Below, piece by piece: positions 1 through 6,847 of a stretch of DNA of 16,438 nt. Position 1 is the first letter of the stretch. Every line of letters begins with the position of its first letter. This stretch comes from an uncultured Neomegalonema sp. (GTDB lineage: Bacteria; Pseudomonadota; Alphaproteobacteria; Rhodobacterales; Rhodobacteraceae), in NCBI GenBank assembly GCA_937944035.1, contig CALDZQ010000042.1, forward strand, positions 1 to 16,438, written 5' to 3'. The notes under the pieces are model-generated. The model did not search any database and was not told the origin of the DNA. It saw only the letters and a list, made by a program, of their open reading frames with translations. A program made the translations under genes and the position numbers.

Positions 1-714
1 GGGCAGCGGTGTTGTCTCGTCGCCCAACTTGGCGCAAATGACCCAGTTCATAAGCGTCTCACCGGGGCGTGTGGGGTCGTTGTAAATCGGGTAGAGGACG
101 AGTTTTGCTTTCATACCGCCCGCGATAATCATCGAGCGGCCCGTAAGGAACGGCTTCGTCCACGCCACGCCGCGCCACATGAGGATGCCGTTCCAGCTTG
201 GCGGGCCTTCCTCGCCCGCGAAGTGTTTGCGGACGGTGGAATGGATGCCGTCCGCGCCGATCAGGACATCGCCTTGGAAGTCGGTTTGTTCCGTGTGCGC
301 TGTGACGCCGCCCGCGTCTTGGGTGAAGCCGCTGAGGCGGTGGCCGGTTTTGATGGCGTCCGCGCCGAGGCGGGCGGTGACGGTGTCGAACAGCAGCTTT
401 TGCAGCTTTCCGCGATGGATCGAGAATTGCGGCACGTCATAGCCTGCGCCGATGCCGCGCGGCTGGCGCAGAATGTCTTGGCCGGTAGCGGTTTTGTAGA
501 TCAGCTCTTCCGTGCGGATGCCGATGGCGTCGAGTTGGTCCAGCAGGCCGAGTTCGGCGAGTTCCTTGATGGCGTGGGGCAGGGTGTTGATGCCGACGCC
601 GAGTTCGCGGACGGAGGCGGCCTGCTCGATCAGCGTCGCCCTGATGCCGCGCGCGTGGAGGGCGAGGGCGAGGGTCAGGCCGCCGATTCCGGCTCCGGCA
701 ATGAGAATGTGCAT
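1..714 (-). CDS. PhzS-like FAD-dependent monooxygenase, C-terminus cut off by the window edge
   Basis: Reading the minus strand from the ATG at 714 gives 238 uninterrupted codons to the window edge. The protein starts MHILIAGAGIGGLTLALAL, the FAD-binding Rossmann fingerprint GxGxxG at residues 7-12. Other group A flavoprotein hydroxylase signatures follow: an acidic residue ending the second strand (LIEQ, about 29-32), LGVGIN (about 39-44), SIHRGKLQ (about 98-105) and the DG motif GADGIHSTVR (about 153-162). The combination LGVGIN...SIHRG...GADGIHS...MWRGV closely resembles the phenazine hydroxylase PhzS subgroup (flavin-dependent oxidoreductases that hydroxylate aromatic substrates with NAD(P)H). 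About 150 C-terminal residues, including the second FAD motif, would lie beyond the left edge. The substrate is unknown; there are no phenazine genes here. The next gene upstream on this strand is 78 bp away. Confidence 0.88.
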   Translation of the reverse strand, partial: MHILIAGAGIGGLTLALALHARGIRATLIEQAASVRELGVGINTLPHAIKELAELGLLDQLDAIGIRTEELIYKTATGQDILRQPRGIGAGYDVPQFSIHRGKLQKLLFDTVTARLGADAIKTGHRLSGFTQDAGGVTAHTEQTDFQGDVLIGADGIHSTVRKHFAGEEGPPSWNGILMWRGVAWTKPFLTGRSMIIAGGMKAKLVLYPIYNDPTRPGETLMNWVICAKLGDETTPLP

Positions 715-756
715 GGCGGGCCTCCGTGTTGGGTGGCGGACTTGTTCACCGGAACT

Positions 757-784
757 GGACCCTCGGTACAAGTCCGAGGGTGAC
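757..784. repeat. Short palindromic intergenic repeat, REP-like
   Basis: Between two same-strand genes lies an inverted repeat: ACCCTCGG (759-766), a 7-base spacer, and CCGAGGGT (774-781). It is flanked by TGG on the left and GACA on the right. There is no T-run, so it is a poor rho-independent terminator. Its form (TGGACCCTCGG...CCGAGGGTGACA) resembles the dispersed palindromic elements common between genes in many alphaproteobacterial genomes, though only one copy is in this window. It could still stabilise or attenuate the message between the two genes. Confidence 0.5.
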
Positions 785-792
785 AGTATCGT

Positions 793-1665
793 TCACTTCT
801 TCAAACGCATCACAAGGCTCGACGTATCCCATCTACGCCCGCCCATTGCCTGAACGTCGGCGTAGAATTGGTCGACGAGGGCGGTGACGGGGAGTTGGGC
901 GCCGACTTCGTTGGCGTGTTCGAGGCAGATGCCCAGGTCTTTGCGCATCCAGTCGACGGCGAAGCCTTTGTTGTCCTGGAAATCACCGTCGAGAACCCAC
1001 TCGTAGCGGTTTTCCATCTGCCAGCTTTGCGCGGCGCCTTTGGAGATAACATCGACCACGGCGCGGCCATCGAGGCCGGATTTGTTGGCGAATTCCATCG
1101 CCTCGGCCAAACCCTGAACGAGACCGGCGATGCAAATCTGGTTGACCATCTTGCAGAGTTGGCCTGAACCGGATTCGCCGATCAGGCGGCAGGATTTGGA
1201 ATAGGCATCGATCAGCGGCTTTGCGCTGTCATAGGGGGCTTGGTCGCCGCCGCACATCACGGTGAGCGCGCCGTTCTCTGCGCCCGCCTGACCGCCGGAG
1301 ATGGGGGCGTCGACAAACTCGACGCCGTTTGCTTTGGCGATGGCGTACAGTTCTTTGGCGACTTTGGCGGAGGCGGTGGTGTGGTCGACGAAGATGCTGC
1401 CCGCTTTCATCGCCTCGAATGCGCCGCCGGGGCCGGAGGTGACGCTGCGCAGGTCATCATCATTGCCGACGCAGGCCATCACGAAATCGCACCCTTCGGC
1501 GGCTTTGGCAGGGGTGTCGGCATGAGCGCCGCCATACTCGCCAACCCATTTTTCGGCTTTTGCGGTGGTGCGGTTATAAACGGTGACATCGTGTCCGGCT
1601 TTTTGCAGATACCCCGCCATCGGGTATCCCATCACGCCAAGTCCGATAAAGGCTACTTTCGCCAT
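793..1665 (-). CDS. NAD(P)-dependent beta-hydroxyacid dehydrogenase (3-hydroxyisobutyrate dehydrogenase / tartronate semialdehyde reductase family)
   Basis: A 290-residue protein, the normal length for this cytosolic family. The N-terminal Rossmann motif is GLGVMG (residues 8-13). The substrate-binding signature DAPISGG is at 119-125. The GxGxxxK motif (GSGQLCKMVNQ) holds the presumed catalytic lysine at about 172. The family reversibly oxidises short beta-hydroxyacids such as 3-hydroxyisobutyrate or reduces 2-hydroxy-3-oxopropionate; the exact substrate cannot be told from sequence. The start is set at ATG 1665 because GGAG lies 8 bases upstream; the in-frame TTG at 1671 would sit only 2 bases from that site. 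It lies upstream of the PhzS-like gene on the same strand, so the two may be co-transcribed. Confidence 0.9.
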   Translation of the reverse strand: MAKVAFIGLGVMGYPMAGYLQKAGHDVTVYNRTTAKAEKWVGEYGGAHADTPAKAAEGCDFVMACVGNDDDLRSVTSGPGGAFEAMKAGSIFVDHTTASAKVAKELYAIAKANGVEFVDAPISGGQAGAENGALTVMCGGDQAPYDSAKPLIDAYSKSCRLIGESGSGQLCKMVNQICIAGLVQGLAEAMEFANKSGLDGRAVVDVISKGAAQSWQMENRYEWVLDGDFQDNKGFAVDWMRKDLGICLEHANEVGAQLPVTALVDQFYADVQAMGGRRWDTSSLVMRLKK

Positions 1666-1814
1666 AGTCAAAGCTCCGTTTTTTGTGCTTATACCGTCAA
1701 ACCTCGCGGATGCTGCACGTCCGTGGGCGCGGTGGGGTTGAGATTGTTGTCGGGACGTAGCATGACCGCCGCAGCGTTCAGGTCAAGGGCGTAAATCTTA
1801 TCGGAGCGGGCTGC

Positions 1815-4316
1815 GTGTTGGGATTGTGGCGATTGGTGAGGCGGGCATTTGTGGGCCTGTTCTTTCTTGTCTTCTCGCTGTTGGCGAGTGCGTACATGCT
1901 TGCCTCGTTTTCGCTGCCGCAATTTGACGGGACGCAGCGGTTGGCGGGTGTTGATGCGAATATCGATGTGATCCGCGATGCGCAGGGAATCCCGCATATT
2001 TTTGCCAAGACACGGCACGATACGTATTTCGCGTTGGGCTATATCCACGCGATGGACCGTCTGTGGCAAATGGATATGTCGCGGATGCTCACGAAAGGGC
2101 GTCTTTCCGAGAGGTTCGGCATTCGCGCGCTGCCGACGGATAAACTGATGCGGGCGCTGGATTTGGACGGTCACGCCGAGGCCAGCCTTTCGGCGCTGTC
2201 GGATGAAACGCTGGAGGTACTGGACGCTTATGCGGAGGGCGTGAACGCCCGCATCCGGCAGGTTGAAGAGGACGGGTTGGGGCGGGGCGCGCCGGAGTTT
2301 TACGTGTTTGGCGGGGAAATTGAGCCTTGGACACCTGCGGACTCGATGTCCGTGTTGAAAGCTATGGCGTTTCAACTGTCGCGCGGGGCGCTGGCCAAGG
2401 AGGTCAAGCGCGGGCGGTTCCTGCTGTCGCTGGAGGCGGATCAGGTGCGGGATCTTTTTCCCGATTATCCGGGGCAGGGCGTCTCGCCCTATCCGCGTTT
2501 GCGGACGGATTCAGGGATGCAAGCCGAGCGGATGGCGCGGGTTGATCTTCCGGTCTTGGGTGACTTGCTGGATGAGAGCGCGGCGGGGGCGTCGAACGCC
2601 TGGGCGGTGGACGGGACGCATTCATCCAGCCGTGCGCCGTTGCTGGCCGCTGATCCGCACCTGACGCTGAGCGCGCCCTCGACCTGGCATCCGGTGCAGA
2701 TTTCCGGGCCGGGTATTGAGTTGATCGGCGGGAGTCTGCCGGGCATCCCTGCGATTGTGATCGGGCGTAACGCATCGATTGCGTGGGGGATCACCGCTGC
2801 CGAGATTGACGATACGGATGTGTTTATCGAGCAGGTCGATCCCGATAACCCGACCCGCTACAAGACGCCGGACGGGTGGGAAGAATTTGAAATCCGCAAG
2901 GAGCGGCTGGAAATCCGTTCGGACCGTCCGATTTCACTGACCCTGCAACGCACACGGCACGGACCTGTTTTGCCGATCAATCTGGCGGGGCTGGCATCTG
3001 TTACGCCGCGCAACCATGTGCCGGTGATGTCCTGGACCGCGTTGTCGGATGATGACACCAGCCTTGAGGCGTTATTGCAGCTTAATCAGGCGACGAATGT
3101 GTCGTCGGCATTGCGGGCGATTGACAGCTATGTCGCGCCGGCGGTTAATCTGGTGGTGGCCGATGCGGAGGGTATCGGGATGGGGGTTGCCGGGCGGGTT
3201 CCGCTGCGCCGTCTGACCAGCAAAATTCAGGGCCGCGCGCCCAGCCCCGGCTGGGAAGACGCGCATGATTGGGTGGGTTGGGTCGACCCGGCGTCACTGC
3301 CGAAGACCATTAACCCGCCGGACGGGGTCGTTGCCAATGCGAATAACCGGGTGGGCACAAAAGCGTTTCCGCGCCACCTGTCGTTCGACTGGGACGCGCC
3401 GTACCGCCTGAACCGGATCAACAAGCAGCTTGAGGCGCGCTCTGCCCACAGTGTCGAGAGTTTCAGCGCGATGCAGCAGGATGTTGTCTCTGAAATGGCG
3501 CGGGCTGTTGCGCCGCTGATCGGCGAGGAGATCTGGAACAGTGGCGATGAGGAGGGCGCGCATCCGCTCCGCGGTGAGGCGCTGAGCCTGTTGGAAGACT
3601 GGAACGGATCGATGGACGAACATCGCCCCGAAGCGCTGATCTTCACGGCGTGGCTGGACGCGCTGATCGGGCGTGTGACGGCGGATGAGTTGGGTGCGTT
3701 GCAGGAGTATTATCGCGGCGCGCGGCCTTTGTTTATCGAACGGGTTTACCGCGACATAGACGGGGCCGGGCGCTGGTGCGATGATGTGACCACCGATGAG
3801 ATCGAAGAAACCTGCGCCGATCTGTCAAAAATGGCGTTGGATGAGGCGCTGGTCAACTTGTCGGAGACCTATGGGCGCGTGATCGCCCGATGGCGCTGGG
3901 GGCAGGCACACGAGGCGCTGCACAAGCACCGGACGTTGGGTGATGTGGGGACGACGATTGCGGGTATCCGCCTGTCACTGGGACCGCTGGTCAATATCGT
4001 GCACGAATCGAGCGGCGGGGATTTTACGCTGAACCGGGGGGCGTTTACGCATGTGGGGCCGCAGCCTTATGCGAATGTTCACGCCGCCGGATTGCGCGTT
4101 GTTTACGATCTGGCGGATTTGAACCGCTCGAAATTCATCGTCTCAACAGGCGCGAGCGGGCATTTTCTGTCGCGGTATTATAAAAACCTGTCGCCGATCT
4201 GGCGCGTGGGCGAGCTGGTGCCGATGTCGACTGACCGTGAGGTGCTGGAGTCGGGGGCGCTTGGGACGCTGACGATCACGCCGGATCAGGAAGTGGCTTC
4301 GCCGATGCTGCCGTAA
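1815..4316 (+). CDS. Penicillin acylase family protein (Ntn hydrolase), membrane-anchored
   Basis: An 833-residue precursor, typical length for penicillin/AHL acylases. A hydrophobic helix at about residues 12-32 is a signal anchor, so the enzyme should act in the periplasm or at the inner membrane. The alpha-chain part includes GYIHAMDRLWQMD (75-87). The autoproteolytic site is GASNAWAV (258-265); Ser260 would become the N-terminal nucleophile of the beta chain after self-cleavage. Other family features are GRNASIAWGIT (317-327), an acidic DDTD (about 332-335) that may bind Ca2+, RHGPVL (381-386) and NANNR (508-512), which supplies the oxyanion-hole asparagine. The family hydrolyses amides such as beta-lactam side chains or acyl-homoserine lactones; the substrate here is unknown. 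The start is GTG with GGAG 8 bases upstream. The 3' end overlaps the convergent flavin reductase by 31 bases. Confidence 0.92.
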   Translation: MLGLWRLVRRAFVGLFFLVFSLLASAYMLASFSLPQFDGTQRLAGVDANIDVIRDAQGIPHIFAKTRHDTYFALGYIHAMDRLWQMDMSRMLTKGRLSERFGIRALPTDKLMRALDLDGHAEASLSALSDETLEVLDAYAEGVNARIRQVEEDGLGRGAPEFYVFGGEIEPWTPADSMSVLKAMAFQLSRGALAKEVKRGRFLLSLEADQVRDLFPDYPGQGVSPYPRLRTDSGMQAERMARVDLPVLGDLLDESAAGASNAWAVDGTHSSSRAPLLAADPHLTLSAPSTWHPVQISGPGIELIGGSLPGIPAIVIGRNASIAWGITAAEIDDTDVFIEQVDPDNPTRYKTPDGWEEFEIRKERLEIRSDRPISLTLQRTRHGPVLPINLAGLASVTPRNHVPVMSWTALSDDDTSLEALLQLNQATNVSSALRAIDSYVAPAVNLVVADAEGIGMGVAGRVPLRRLTSKIQGRAPSPGWEDAHDWVGWVDPASLPKTINPPDGVVANANNRVGTKAFPRHLSFDWDAPYRLNRINKQLEARSAHSVESFSAMQQDVVSEMARAVAPLIGEEIWNSGDEEGAHPLRGEALSLLEDWNGSMDEHRPEALIFTAWLDALIGRVTADELGALQEYYRGARPLFIERVYRDIDGAGRWCDDVTTDEIEETCADLSKMALDEALVNLSETYGRVIARWRWGQAHEALHKHRTLGDVGTTIAGIRLSLGPLVNIVHESSGGDFTLNRGAFTHVGPQPYANVHAAGLRVVYDLADLNRSKFIVSTGASGHFLSRYYKNLSPIWRVGELVPMSTDREVLESGALGTLTITPDQEVASPMLP

Positions 4317-4801
4317 CGGCCCCGATAGTAAAGGAGCGGATCGCCTTCGCGAACGCCCGTCTCCAAAACCTGACCCATCAGAATGCGGTGATCGCCGCCG
4401 CCATAAACATCATGCAAACTGCAATCGGCCACCGCCAACGCGCCCTTCAGAATGGGCGCGCCGCTTTGCCATGCGGGCAGAAAATCCTCTGCGCGGGGGT
4501 CGTGGTTTTTGGCGTAATGATTGGAGAGAGCGGACTGATCCTGCGAGAGAATGTTCATCGCGAAATGCCCCGCGCGCAGGAAACGGGCGAGTGTGGCCGA
4601 GCGTTCTTCGAGGCAGAAAAGCGCCAAGGCGGGGTCCAGGGACACGGAACTGAGCGAATTGATGGTGATCGCGACTCCGCGCCCCTCCGGCGGTTGGCAC
4701 GTAACGATAAGGACGCCCGTCGCAAAAGAGCCGAAGCAGGCGCGGAAAGCGGTGCTGTCACTGCCGCTGCCGCGCTGGAAATCTGTATCAGTGGCGGTCA
4801 T
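4286..4801 (-). CDS. Flavin reductase family protein (FMN-binding split-barrel)
   Basis: A 171-residue protein of the flavin reductase-like family (HpaC/DIM6-NTAB type). These proteins supply reduced FMN/FAD from NAD(P)H to two-component monooxygenases. Visible family motifs are FGSFATGVLIVT near the N-terminus, AITINSLSSVSLDPALALFCL (flavin-phosphate loop), HFAMNILS and the late GGGDHRILMGQV, whose GDH is the usual pyridine-nucleotide/flavin contact. The start is ATG 4801 because AGGA lies about 7 bases upstream; an in-frame ATG at 4840 adds 13 residues but has no ribosome site. No oxygenase partner is adjacent. The PhzS-like protein is a single-component type and would not need it, so the partner is probably elsewhere. 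Its 3' end overlaps the acylase gene. Confidence 0.9.
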   Translation of the reverse strand: MTATDTDFQRGSGSDSTAFRACFGSFATGVLIVTCQPPEGRGVAITINSLSSVSLDPALALFCLEERSATLARFLRAGHFAMNILSQDQSALSNHYAKNHDPRAEDFLPAWQSGAPILKGALAVADCSLHDVYGGGDHRILMGQVLETGVREGDPLLYYRGRYGSIGEATS

Positions 4802-4962
4802 CGGGCGTTCCTGTGGTGTGGTGTTCGGTAAACCATACATAGGGGAGAAGTGTCGGGGCCGCCATGATGATTGTGGTGAATTGTATCGGCGTCACATAAG
4901 GAGCACCAGAGGCGGGTCTGTGCGTCAGGAATTGGCTGACAGGTATGAATTCTCTTCATCAG

Positions 4963-4993
4963 TTGACTCATCCCATCCGCATACAAGCAAATA
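4963..4993 (+). promoter_or_regulatory. Weak candidate promoter for the XRE regulator
   Basis: A TTGACT hexamer (4963-4968) is followed 19 bases later by CAAATA (4988-4993), upstream of the XRE gene. The -35 match is good, but the -10 match and spacing are poor, so this is a tentative call. The 4802-5021 interval is divergent between two genes and must contain promoters for both. Confidence 0.25.
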
Positions 4994-5021
4994 ATGTCTC
5001 GTTTTGAGGAAGAGAGATAGT

Positions 5022-5441
5022 ATGGCTAACGGTGATAAAAAAGATCGATCAAGAGCGACAGACGAAGAGAAGGATCAGGAAACGAAAATTGGTGCGCGTT
5101 TGCGGTTTTTCAGATTGGCCAAAGGTCTTTCGCAGACAGCGCTTGGTGACTCCGTCGGATTGACTTTCCAGCAGGTGCAAAAATACGAGAAGGGCATGAA
5201 CAGGATCAGCGTTTCCCGCTTGCTCCAGTTCTCGGAAATTCTGGACTTCGATATACGGGAGTTTTTTGACGGGATTGCCGATCAGAAATCTGATAATGCC
5301 AGTAAGGCGGGTGAGATTTCCGGTCTGATTTCTTCAAAGACGACCATCTGTCTTGTGAAAGATTTTTCGAAAATCAAAGACACTGCTCTGAAAAGAAATA
5401 TTGCTGAATTAGTCTGTAGTATCAGGATGGATCATCAATAA
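5022..5441 (+). CDS. XRE-family helix-turn-helix transcriptional regulator
   Basis: A 139-residue protein: a charged 20-residue N-terminal stretch, then a Cro/C1-type HTH domain (IGARLRFFRLAKGLSQTALG ... GLTFQQVQKYEKGMNRISVS, about residues 23-65), and a C-terminal tail with no recognised domain. The segment FQQVQKYEKGxNRIS is the hallmark of a regulator group very common in alphaproteobacteria, often in multiple copies per genome. The ATG at 5022 is chosen because an AGGAAGAGAG stretch ends about 5 bases before it; an in-frame TTG at 5004 overlaps that ribosome site. It is transcribed away from the flavin reductase and ends 19 bases before the end of the convergent LysR gene. The target is unknown. 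Confidence 0.88.
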   Translation: MANGDKKDRSRATDEEKDQETKIGARLRFFRLAKGLSQTALGDSVGLTFQQVQKYEKGMNRISVSRLLQFSEILDFDIREFFDGIADQKSDNASKAGEISGLISSKTTICLVKDFSKIKDTALKRNIAELVCSIRMDHQ

Positions 5442-5460
5442 AGTTCAGAACGTACTTTTA

Positions 5461-6390
5461 TTATATCAGTGTGTAAGCATTTTTGACTTCTTCTACAGTC
5501 TCTTCAGCGCGATCGGTTATCCAGCGCGTGAAAGTCTTGGAAGATATAGACGGGTTCGCGCAAGGCAGCAGGTAATGCGCGCCGAGCTTGAATGGTTCGA
5601 TCTGTACAGCCGGGACCAATACACCACTATCAAGTTCCGGCTTAGCGTAGCTCAAGTTGGCCAGAGCAATACCCTGTCCCCGTATTGCCGTCTCGATTGC
5701 GGAAGAATCCGCGTCGAATACAATGCCTTTATCGAGAGCATCGTTCATTTGCGCAGTGTCAACATCCGCAAATTTGCCCCAGCATTTCCAATCCCAACGA
5801 TTAGGGGAATTCACCAGAAGGCGGTGGCGCACAATATCTGCCGGGGCAATTCTGGAGGATTGAAGTAATTCGGGCGAGCAGACCGGCATCATCCACTCGT
5901 CAAGCAAGCAGACCGCAGAGTTTTGTTTCGAGGGCGGATCACTTTCATATACCACTTCTATATCGTAAGATTGCCCCTGTTCCTCAAGAAGGGGCGACCA
6001 CGATGACAGCCGGACAGTGATGTCGGGATATGCGCGCTCGAACTCTCCAATCCGGCGTAAAAGCCAGAGAAGTGCAAAGCTGGTTGAGCAATGAACGATC
6101 AGAGAGGGTCGTTTTTCCCTGATCTCGCTGACCGCGCGGGCGATTTCGTCGAAAGATGACCGAGTGACCGGTAGCAAATGTTCAGCCTGTGTCGTTAGTT
6201 CAATACCGTTGTGCAGGCGACGAAACAGCAGCAATCCAAGATGTTCTTCGAGAACACGGATTTGATGACTTATCGCACTTTGCGTGACATTCAGTTCCTT
6301 GGCAGCCTTGCTGAAGCTCTTGTTTCGTGCGACCGCCTCGAACGAGCGAAGCGAAGGGAGGGGTGGAAGTTTACGCACGATCTCATCCAA
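5461..6390 (-). CDS. LysR-family transcriptional regulator, GcvA-like
   Basis: A 309-residue protein with the standard LysR layout. The N-terminal winged HTH (LPPLPSLRSFEAVARNKSFS...LNVTQSAISHQIRVLEEHLG, about residues 8-52) opens with the LPPL.SLR.FEA form typical of the GcvA subgroup. A linker helix and a two-lobed effector-binding domain (about 95-300) follow. The start is uncertain: TTG 6390 is the first in-frame start after a stop at 6421-6423 but has no clear ribosome site, while GTG 6378 has GGA 7 bases upstream. The gene follows the SerK-MFS-SbnA operon on the same strand after 82 bp, so it is a reasonable candidate regulator of that operon, although this is inferred from position. 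It converges with the XRE gene. Confidence 0.9.
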   Translation of the reverse strand: MDEIVRKLPPLPSLRSFEAVARNKSFSKAAKELNVTQSAISHQIRVLEEHLGLLLFRRLHNGIELTTQAEHLLPVTRSSFDEIARAVSEIREKRPSLIVHCSTSFALLWLLRRIGEFERAYPDITVRLSSWSPLLEEQGQSYDIEVVYESDPPSKQNSAVCLLDEWMMPVCSPELLQSSRIAPADIVRHRLLVNSPNRWDWKCWGKFADVDTAQMNDALDKGIVFDADSSAIETAIRGQGIALANLSYAKPELDSGVLVPAVQIEPFKLGAHYLLPCANPSISSKTFTRWITDRAEETVEEVKNAYTLI

Positions 6391-6397
6391 TACAGAC

Positions 6398-6409
6398 GGT
6401 ATTAATACC
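6398..6409. promoter_or_regulatory. Perfect 12-bp palindrome upstream of the LysR gene, candidate operator
   Basis: GGTATTAATACC is a perfect dyad 8-19 bases upstream of the TTG start of the LysR gene. LysR proteins commonly autoregulate through AT-rich interrupted dyads (T-N11-A). The core TATTAATA recurs at 9665-9672 in the region upstream of the serK-like operon. Confidence 0.35.
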
Positions 6410-6472
6410 CGAACCTTGGGTTATTTGAGTGTATAATGCAACCCTCGACATTGCTATCTAAGCGCGAAATCA

Positions 6473-6847
6473 TCACGCCGCGTGCATGGTCGCAGGTTCC
6501 AGATAGACGTTCTCGAAGTGATAGCAATGGTGTGAAGTCTCGATGATGTAGCCTCCGCCCTCTCTGCCGGGCATCGGTTGAATGCACGATACGCTTTCTT
6601 CGACGAAAAGAAGCGAAGCACTCGCCACAGCGCCCTTGAATAAAGAATCAGTTAGGGTTGGAGGCCAATCGTCACCCGGATTGTCATGGATGCCGGGAAA
6701 GACCATCATAACCGGGGCGTCGTCAGATCCAATGCCTGCTTCGGACAGGAGGTATCGGCAATGAACCTGCGCTATTGTTCCAAATCCGACAATTCCGAAA
6801 TGTGCGGGGCGCAAAAGACGCCCCGCAAAGCTGTCGATCTCCTGCAT
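6473..6847 (-). CDS. Unrecognised 124-residue protein with a Rossmann-like glycine motif, last gene of the SbnA-like operon
   Basis: The start ATG directly follows the TAG stop of the SbnA-like gene (TAG-ATG), which suggests translational reinitiation; no separate ribosome site is seen. The early segment LLRPAHFGIVGFGTIAQVHC (about residues 11-30) has a beta strand, GFGTIA and helix pattern like an NAD(P)-binding GxGxxA turn. A comparable turn follows a similar helix in ornithine cyclodeaminase-type enzymes such as SbnB, and is also seen at the start of Gfo/Idh/MocA oxidoreductases. The rest, including DNPGDDWPPTLTDSLFKGA and SHHCYHFENVYLEPA, matches nothing I recognise. At 124 residues it is too short for a full SbnB (about 330). 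It may be a small novel protein or a truncated dehydrogenase. Sense codons run cleanly throughout. Function unknown. Confidence 0.6.
   Translation of the reverse strand: MQEIDSFAGRLLRPAHFGIVGFGTIAQVHCRYLLSEAGIGSDDAPVMMVFPGIHDNPGDDWPPTLTDSLFKGAVASASLLFVEESVSCIQPMPGREGGGYIIETSHHCYHFENVYLEPATMHAA

Noticed and set aside
223..783. Long plus-strand open frame over the left edge
   Set aside because: It is antisense to the PhzS-like gene, which carries clear flavoprotein motifs; the plus-strand product has no recognisable domain.
1666..1671. TTG start for the hydroxyacid dehydrogenase
   Set aside because: Only 2 bases from the GGAG site; ATG 1665 has ideal spacing and gives the canonical MAKVAFIGLG start.
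1240..1794. Plus-strand open frame opposite the hydroxyacid dehydrogenase
   Set aside because: Antisense shadow of a gene with strong family motifs; glycine/valine-rich product typical of GC-rich antisense frames.
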